Below are positions 60,253 through 64,000 of a stretch of 64,000 bases of DNA, piece by piece. The stretch lies in contig DASZHA010000081.1 of the NCBI GenBank assembly GCA_035938265.1, forward strand, positions 31,312 through 95,311, in the 5' to 3' direction. Source of the DNA: DASZHA01 sp035938265. GTDB lineage: Bacteria > Chloroflexota > Dormibacteria > DASZGP01. The position numbers and the translations under genes were made by a program. The number at the start of each line of letters is the position of its first letter. Positions within the stretch are counted from its first letter, which is position 1. The notes under the pieces are model-generated. The model was not told the origin of the DNA. It saw only the letters and a list, made by a program, of their open reading frames with translations, and did not search any database.

Positions 60253-61335
60253 CTATGCCTGCTTGCGCGCTCGTTTGCGGCGAGCCCGTGCCACCTTGGC
60301 CACCTCCCGATGGGCGCGTCGCTCCGCCACCGGCGCCTGGAGGCCATCCGAGGTGGCTTTGTCGTGGCCATCTGGCGCAGCCTTGTGCGCACCGTCCAAC
60401 CCAGGCGCCCGGGTACCGTCGGTCTCAGCCTCTGCCTCCCGGAGCTTGTACAGCTGGGTGGGTCCAACCCCTCGGAGGTTCTGGCTACCGAGATCGTGCA
60501 TCGAGATCGACGCGTCGTCCAGCTGGCGGACGAACGGCTCCGAGGCGACCACCGTGCCGGAGCGCGCGAAGCCGGTGATGCGAGACGCGGTGTTGACCGG
60601 GGTGCCGTAGTAGTCTCCGCCCGCGGCGAGCACCTCGCCGAAGTCGAGACCGGCTCGCGCCTCGAAGAGGGCGGCGTCTGTGCGCACCGCCGCCACCGCG
60701 GCCCGGGCGGTTGCCAGCACCTTCTTCGCGTCCGGCGAGACGAACATCGCGGCGTCGCCGATCAGCTTGACCAGCCGGGTGCCGTGGCTGGTGGTGCTGT
60801 CAATGGCGATCTCCTCGAAGCGGCTGATCAGCTGGCCCAGGTCCTCGGCATGGAGGTCCATCGAAAGCTGCGTGAAGTCGACCAGGTCGACGAAGCCCAC
60901 AGCCACGGCCGAGGTGTCGGCGCCGGCGCTGGACAGCACGATGTCCCGTACAGCGAGGGCCGCGTGGCGGCGAATGGCGTCCTGGCGCTGCAGCTGAGTG
61001 GCCTCCAGGATCGCCCCAACCGCGGCCTCCTCGTCGATGCTGCCATCCTTGGGGTAGAGGTGCCGGAAGAGGCGGGCGTCGACCTCGGCGATGCGAGCGT
61101 GCGCTTGGCCGTACACGCGAGCGTTCTGGATAATCGCCTCAGGGTCCAACCCGACCTCGATCATGCGCTTCAGGGAGCGCAGGGTCTCGACGTCGACCTG
61201 GTCGAAGTAGGGCGTGTTGGGGTCCACCTCGGGCATACCCAGAGCGCGCCACACGCGCCGCACGTACTCGAAATCCAGGCCCGCCTGCCCCGCGACCTCA
61301 GGTCCCGTCAGCTCCGCCCGCGGAGCCGAGATCAG
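60253..61335 (-). CDS. Class III adenylate cyclase with N-terminal regulatory domain
   Basis: About 360 aa. The N-terminal helical regulatory domain (LTGPEVAGQAGLDFEYVRRV, then ALGMPEVDP) resembles that of the pH-sensing mycobacterial cyclase Rv1264. The C-terminal class III catalytic domain has metal Asp residues in FVDLVDFTQ and LIGDAAMF and the transition-state pair in GTPVNTASRITG (Asn and Arg kept), so it is likely active. The regulatory domain begins upstream of the first canonical start (GTG 61263), so I place the start at CTG 61335, 7 bases after the regulator stop. A Lys/Arg-rich tail follows the catalytic domain. Confidence 0.85.
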   Translation of the reverse strand: MISAPRAELTGPEVAGQAGLDFEYVRRVWRALGMPEVDPNTPYFDQVDVETLRSLKRMIEVGLDPEAIIQNARVYGQAHARIAEVDARLFRHLYPKDGSIDEEAAVGAILEATQLQRQDAIRRHAALAVRDIVLSSAGADTSAVAVGFVDLVDFTQLSMDLHAEDLGQLISRFEEIAIDSTTSHGTRLVKLIGDAAMFVSPDAKKVLATARAAVAAVRTDAALFEARAGLDFGEVLAAGGDYYGTPVNTASRITGFARSGTVVASEPFVRQLDDASISMHDLGSQNLRGVGPTQLYKLREAEAETDGTRAPGLDGAHKAAPDGHDKATSDGLQAPVAERRAHREVAKVARARRKRARKQA

Positions 61336-61342
61336 GTCGCGC

Positions 61343-62050
61343 TCAGTCGGCGGCGAATCGATAGCCGATGCCAGGCACCGAGTGCACGTACCGCGGCCGA
61401 TCGGAGTCTTCCTCGATCTTCTTGCGGAGCCGGTAAACGTGAGCGTCGACGGTGCGAGTCTCGATGTCCACCTCGTATCCCCAGACCTCGCGGAGGAGGT
61501 CGGAACGACTGAAAACGTGACCTGGCTTGGAAGTCAGCAGGTCGAGGACGTTGAACTCGGTCACCGTGAGGATAACCTCGTCGCCATCGCGCCAAACCTG
61601 GTGCCGGCTGGTGTCGATGACCAGCCCGGCGAACTCCCGCCGGGTGCTGGTCGGGGCGGCGGCGCTGGCCGCCTCCGCGTCCCCGCGACGGAGGTGGGCG
61701 CCAATGCGCGCCATCAGTTCGCGGACCTCGAAGGGCTTCGTGACGTAGTCGTCGGCGCCGACCTCGAGACCGACCACCTTGTCGATGGTGTCGCTCTTGG
61801 CGGTGAGCATGATGATCGGGACCAGGGACCCGTCCGCCCGTAGCTTCCGGCAGACGTCGAGCCCCGACATCCCGGGCATGTTGATGTCCAGCAGGATGAG
61901 GTCGGGGTTCTTGTTCAGCGCCTTTTCCAGCCCGTCGTCGCCCGTCGTGGCCTCGATCAACTCAATGTTCTGGGCCTCAGTCGCCAGCCGCACCACCTGG
62001 CGCGCGTTGGCGTCGTCTTCGATGATCAGGATGCTTTTCTGCCCAGGCAT
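61343..62050 (-). CDS. OmpR/PhoB-family response regulator
   Basis: A 235-aa transcription factor. The receiver has EDD near the N-terminus, Asp55 in LILLDINMPGMSG and KPF at the end. The winged-helix DNA-binding domain contains VTEFNVLDLLTSKPGHVFSR, RTVDAHVYRLRKKI and VPGIGYRFAAD. The start ATG 62050 is supported by TAGGCT 7 nt upstream, a box that overlaps the stop codon of the hybrid kinase gene, so it can be made independently. It lies between the kinase and the cyclase. Confidence 0.93.
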   Translation of the reverse strand: MPGQKSILIIEDDANARQVVRLATEAQNIELIEATTGDDGLEKALNKNPDLILLDINMPGMSGLDVCRKLRADGSLVPIIMLTAKSDTIDKVVGLEVGADDYVTKPFEVRELMARIGAHLRRGDAEAASAAAPTSTRREFAGLVIDTSRHQVWRDGDEVILTVTEFNVLDLLTSKPGHVFSRSDLLREVWGYEVDIETRTVDAHVYRLRKKIEEDSDRPRYVHSVPGIGYRFAAD

Positions 62051-62057
62051 CGCCGTT

Positions 62058-62063
62058 AGCCTA
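62058..62063 (-). promoter_or_regulatory. -10 box (TAGGCT) of the OmpR-type regulator, leaderless type
   Basis: TAGGCT starts with the kinase stop codon TAG and is followed by 7 nt (aacggcg) and ATG 62050. Confidence 0.6.
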
Positions 62064-63731
62064 CTGCCTGAGGAACTCGGTAACGTCACGAACGAAGCGT
62101 TTGACGTCGATCGGCTTGGTGATGTAGCCGGCGCAACCGGCCTGGAGCGCCTCCTCGCGGACCCCCTTCATGGCATTGGCGGTAAGCGCCACCACCTTGA
62201 TCTCGGCAGTTTCGGGGTCGGCCTTGAGCGCCCGCGTGACATTGAGGCCATCGATGCCGGGCAGCTGCAGGTCCATGAGGATCAGGGCCGGCTTCAACTC
62301 CTTGGCCTTGAGCAGGCCCTCCTGGCCGTCGATTGCGGCCTCCACGCGGAAGCCGCCCCCGTTGAGGACCATCCGGGTCAGCTCCAGGTTGCTGGGGTTG
62401 TCCTCGACCACCAGGATCAGCTTGGAGAGCTCATCCGCGGCGGCGCCGGCTTGGCCGGCCTGGAGGGGCACGGTGAAGCTGAACGTGGTGCCTTTGTTGT
62501 CCTCGCTGACCACGGTGACAGATCCGCCGTGGAGCTCGACCAAGCGCTTGACCAGGGCCAGGCCGAGGCCGGTGCCCTTCTGCACCTGGTGCTCGCCCTG
62601 GATCATGTAGAACTCGCCCCAGATCTTGTCGATGTGCTCGTGGGGGATGCCAACGCCGGTATCGCTGACGGTCACCATCAGGTCCTGGGCCTCGGGGCGG
62701 AGCTTGCCATCGACAAAGACCGATCCCCCCTCGGGGGTGAACTTGATTGCGTTGGAGAGCAGGTTATAGAGCACCTGCTTGACCTTGCCCTTGTCGGCGT
62801 AGACGGTGAGGTCCTCGGGCTCGACCAGGATGCTGAGCTCGATCCCCTTCTTGCCGGCCAGCGACTTGACCACCGTCACGACCTCGCGGAAGGCGGCATC
62901 GACGACAAACTCCTCGAGCACCAGGTCCATCCGCCCGGCCTCGATCTTGGACATGTCGAGGACATCGTTGATCAGTTGCAGCAGGTGCTCGCCGGAGGCG
63001 TGGATGGCCTCCAGGCACTCGATTCGCTGCTCCTCGCTGAGGGCGCCGGCCAGGTTGTCCTTGAGTATCTCGCTGAAGCCAAGGATCGAGTTCAGGGGGG
63101 TGCGGAGCTCGTGGCTCATGTTGGCCAGGAACTCGCTCTTGAGCCGGCTGACCTCCTTGATCTGGATGTTCGCGTCCTCGAGCTCGGCGTTCTGCTGCCC
63201 GATCTGGCCCATCTGCTGCTGCATCTGGGTGTAGAGCCCGGCGTTCTCGATCGAGATCGCCGCCTGGTTGACGATGACTCGGACCATGGCGGCCTCGACG
63301 TCGGTGAAGGGCTGAACCTCCCGGCGAGCCATGGTCAGGGCGCCGATGACGCGGTTGGGGGCGCTTAGCGGGATCAGCAGCATCGAGCGTGGGGCCCGAG
63401 TGGGGTCGACGATCTTGAAGCGGTGGTCCTCGAGGGCGTCGGGGATGGTGACCATCTGGTTGGTCTGGACCGTCCACCCAACAATGCCCTCCCCCACTCG
63501 GAACCTGGCGATGCGTCCGACCTGGTCCGAATACGGGTAGGTGGCGAAGGCGACCAGCTCCTGGCCTGTTTCGTCGAGAAGGAAAACGCTGGCCGCATCG
63601 AACTGCACCATGCGACTGGTCGCCTGCAGCATGAAGTCGATGTTCTCCTTGAGGTTGAGCGAGGAGGTGAGCATGCCTCCGAGCTGCCCCAGCAGATCGA
63701 CCAGGTTCTGTTGTGACGTGGTCTCCGTCAT
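62061..63731 (-). CDS. GAF hybrid histidine kinase with C-terminal receiver
   Basis: A 556-aa soluble hybrid kinase. The order is GAF (about 25-165), coiled coil (165-198), HisKA with His207 in ANMSHELRTPLNSILGF, HATPase (NLLSNAIKF, VSDTGVGIP, GTGLGLALV) and a receiver with Asp487 in LILMDLQLPGIDG. There is no membrane helix, so it senses a cytoplasmic signal through GAF. It is followed by an OmpR-type regulator and an adenylate cyclase, suggesting a linked two-component/cAMP module. TACACT lies 7 nt before the ATG. Confidence 0.93.
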   Translation of the reverse strand: MTETTSQQNLVDLLGQLGGMLTSSLNLKENIDFMLQATSRMVQFDAASVFLLDETGQELVAFATYPYSDQVGRIARFRVGEGIVGWTVQTNQMVTIPDALEDHRFKIVDPTRAPRSMLLIPLSAPNRVIGALTMARREVQPFTDVEAAMVRVIVNQAAISIENAGLYTQMQQQMGQIGQQNAELEDANIQIKEVSRLKSEFLANMSHELRTPLNSILGFSEILKDNLAGALSEEQRIECLEAIHASGEHLLQLINDVLDMSKIEAGRMDLVLEEFVVDAAFREVVTVVKSLAGKKGIELSILVEPEDLTVYADKGKVKQVLYNLLSNAIKFTPEGGSVFVDGKLRPEAQDLMVTVSDTGVGIPHEHIDKIWGEFYMIQGEHQVQKGTGLGLALVKRLVELHGGSVTVVSEDNKGTTFSFTVPLQAGQAGAAADELSKLILVVEDNPSNLELTRMVLNGGGFRVEAAIDGQEGLLKAKELKPALILMDLQLPGIDGLNVTRALKADPETAEIKVVALTANAMKGVREEALQAGCAGYITKPIDVKRFVRDVTEFLRQ

Positions 63732-63738
63732 GCCGCCC

Positions 63739-63744
63739 AGTGTA
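63739..63744 (-). promoter_or_regulatory. -10 box (TACACT) of the hybrid kinase, leaderless type
   Basis: TACACT is followed by 7 nt (gggcggc) and ATG 63731. Confidence 0.65.
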
Positions 63745-63815
63745 GGGGCCGGTTGCTGAATTCCTTGAACTCGTGGCGCCGCTGTTACAAGGGCGCACCA
63801 ATCTGGTGAACCCGC

Positions 63816-64000
63816 CTACATCTCGCCGAGCTCCTTGAGACTGCAGTAGCCGGTGCGGGATACGACCAGGTGGTCAACGAGCTCGAGGCCGAAAAGTCGA
63901 ACCGCGCCCGCCAGCTGACGGGTGACGTCGACGTCCTCGGGGCTGGGGCGCACATCACCGGATGGGTGGTTGTGGGCGAGCACGATTCCCGCGGCGGGGA
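63816..64000 (-). CDS. radC: RadC (JAB/JAMM domain) protein, 3' end
   Basis: The last 61 codons of a RadC-family protein; the 5' part lies beyond the window. The reverse strand reads GIVLAHNHPSGDVRPSPEDV, the JAMM zinc motif His-x-His-x7-Ser-x2-Asp, followed by LFGLELVDHLVVSRTGYCSL and the stop TAG. The motif is intact. RadC was once thought to act in DNA repair; its real role is unsettled and some members are linked to mobile elements. Confidence 0.9.
   Translation of the reverse strand, partial: PAAGIVLAHNHPSGDVRPSPEDVDVTRQLAGAVRLFGLELVDHLVVSRTGYCSLKELGEM

Overview
The window is a GC-rich, gene-dense bacterial chromosome segment with about 55 protein genes and one tRNA. It has no rRNA, CRISPR array, insertion sequence or prophage. 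The gene mix points to a Terrabacteria lineage near Actinobacteria and Chloroflexota. Candidatus Dormibacterota is my best guess, inferred from gene content and not proven. The actinobacterial-looking parts are the GlgE pathway, a DUF222/HNH protein, a mycothiol-isomerase-like protein and paired MaoC dehydratases. They sit beside an archaeal-type fructose-bisphosphate aldolase/phosphatase and a membrane H+-pyrophosphatase.

Layout. 1-540: 3' end of a long-chain acyl-CoA synthetase. 556-14235: a storage-carbohydrate island. A translationally coupled + strand operon glgX-glgE-treS-mak-glgB turns trehalose into branched alpha-glucan through maltose-1-phosphate. malQ and glgP flank it on the - strand. 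14261-17475: FtsX-type ABC permease and ATPase, then a lipoprotein of the branched-chain amino-acid receptor family. 17483-17556: CAU tRNA. 17585-25120 (-): a phosphorelay/c-di-GMP operon (membrane kinase, two receiver proteins, REC-PAS-GGDEF-EAL) and a cyclase-ATPase-TPR regulator. 25175-32245: citrate synthase with a CBS/zinc-ribbon protein, ferritin-VIT1 protein, DUF255 thioredoxin-fold protein, holin-like membrane pair and a second CBS/zinc-ribbon protein. 32242-36209 (-): Mrp, galactokinase and a degenerate GH2-like protein. 36239-43245: membrane spermidine-synthase-like protein, FBP aldolase/phosphatase, two unknowns, an alpha/beta hydrolase and HppA. 43366-48076 (-): a Gld-type ABC operon. 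48126-50425: CinA N-domain protein and DUF222/HNH protein. 50433-54164 (-): lipid-metabolism run (SCP2, two MaoC proteins, SDR, enoyl-CoA hydratase, DinB/MDMPI protein). 54248-60240: ECF sigma/anti-sigma pair, small unknowns and a large secreted beta-propeller protein. 60253-63731 (-): hybrid kinase, OmpR-type regulator and adenylate cyclase. 63816-64000: 3' end of radC.

Two genome-wide signals stand out. First, at least 14 genes that are not internal to operons have a TANNNT (or GATAAT) -10 box exactly 6-7 nt before the start codon and no Shine-Dalgarno, which is the signature of leaderless transcription. It decides several starts below. Second, four genes carry family-typical N-termini, or a signal-peptide n-region, upstream of the first ATG/GTG/TTG, with a CTG available, so non-canonical starts are possible. 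No wholly new multi-gene system is evident. The start-site grammar, the compact GlgE operon and the degenerate GH2 protein beside galK are the most rewarding items.
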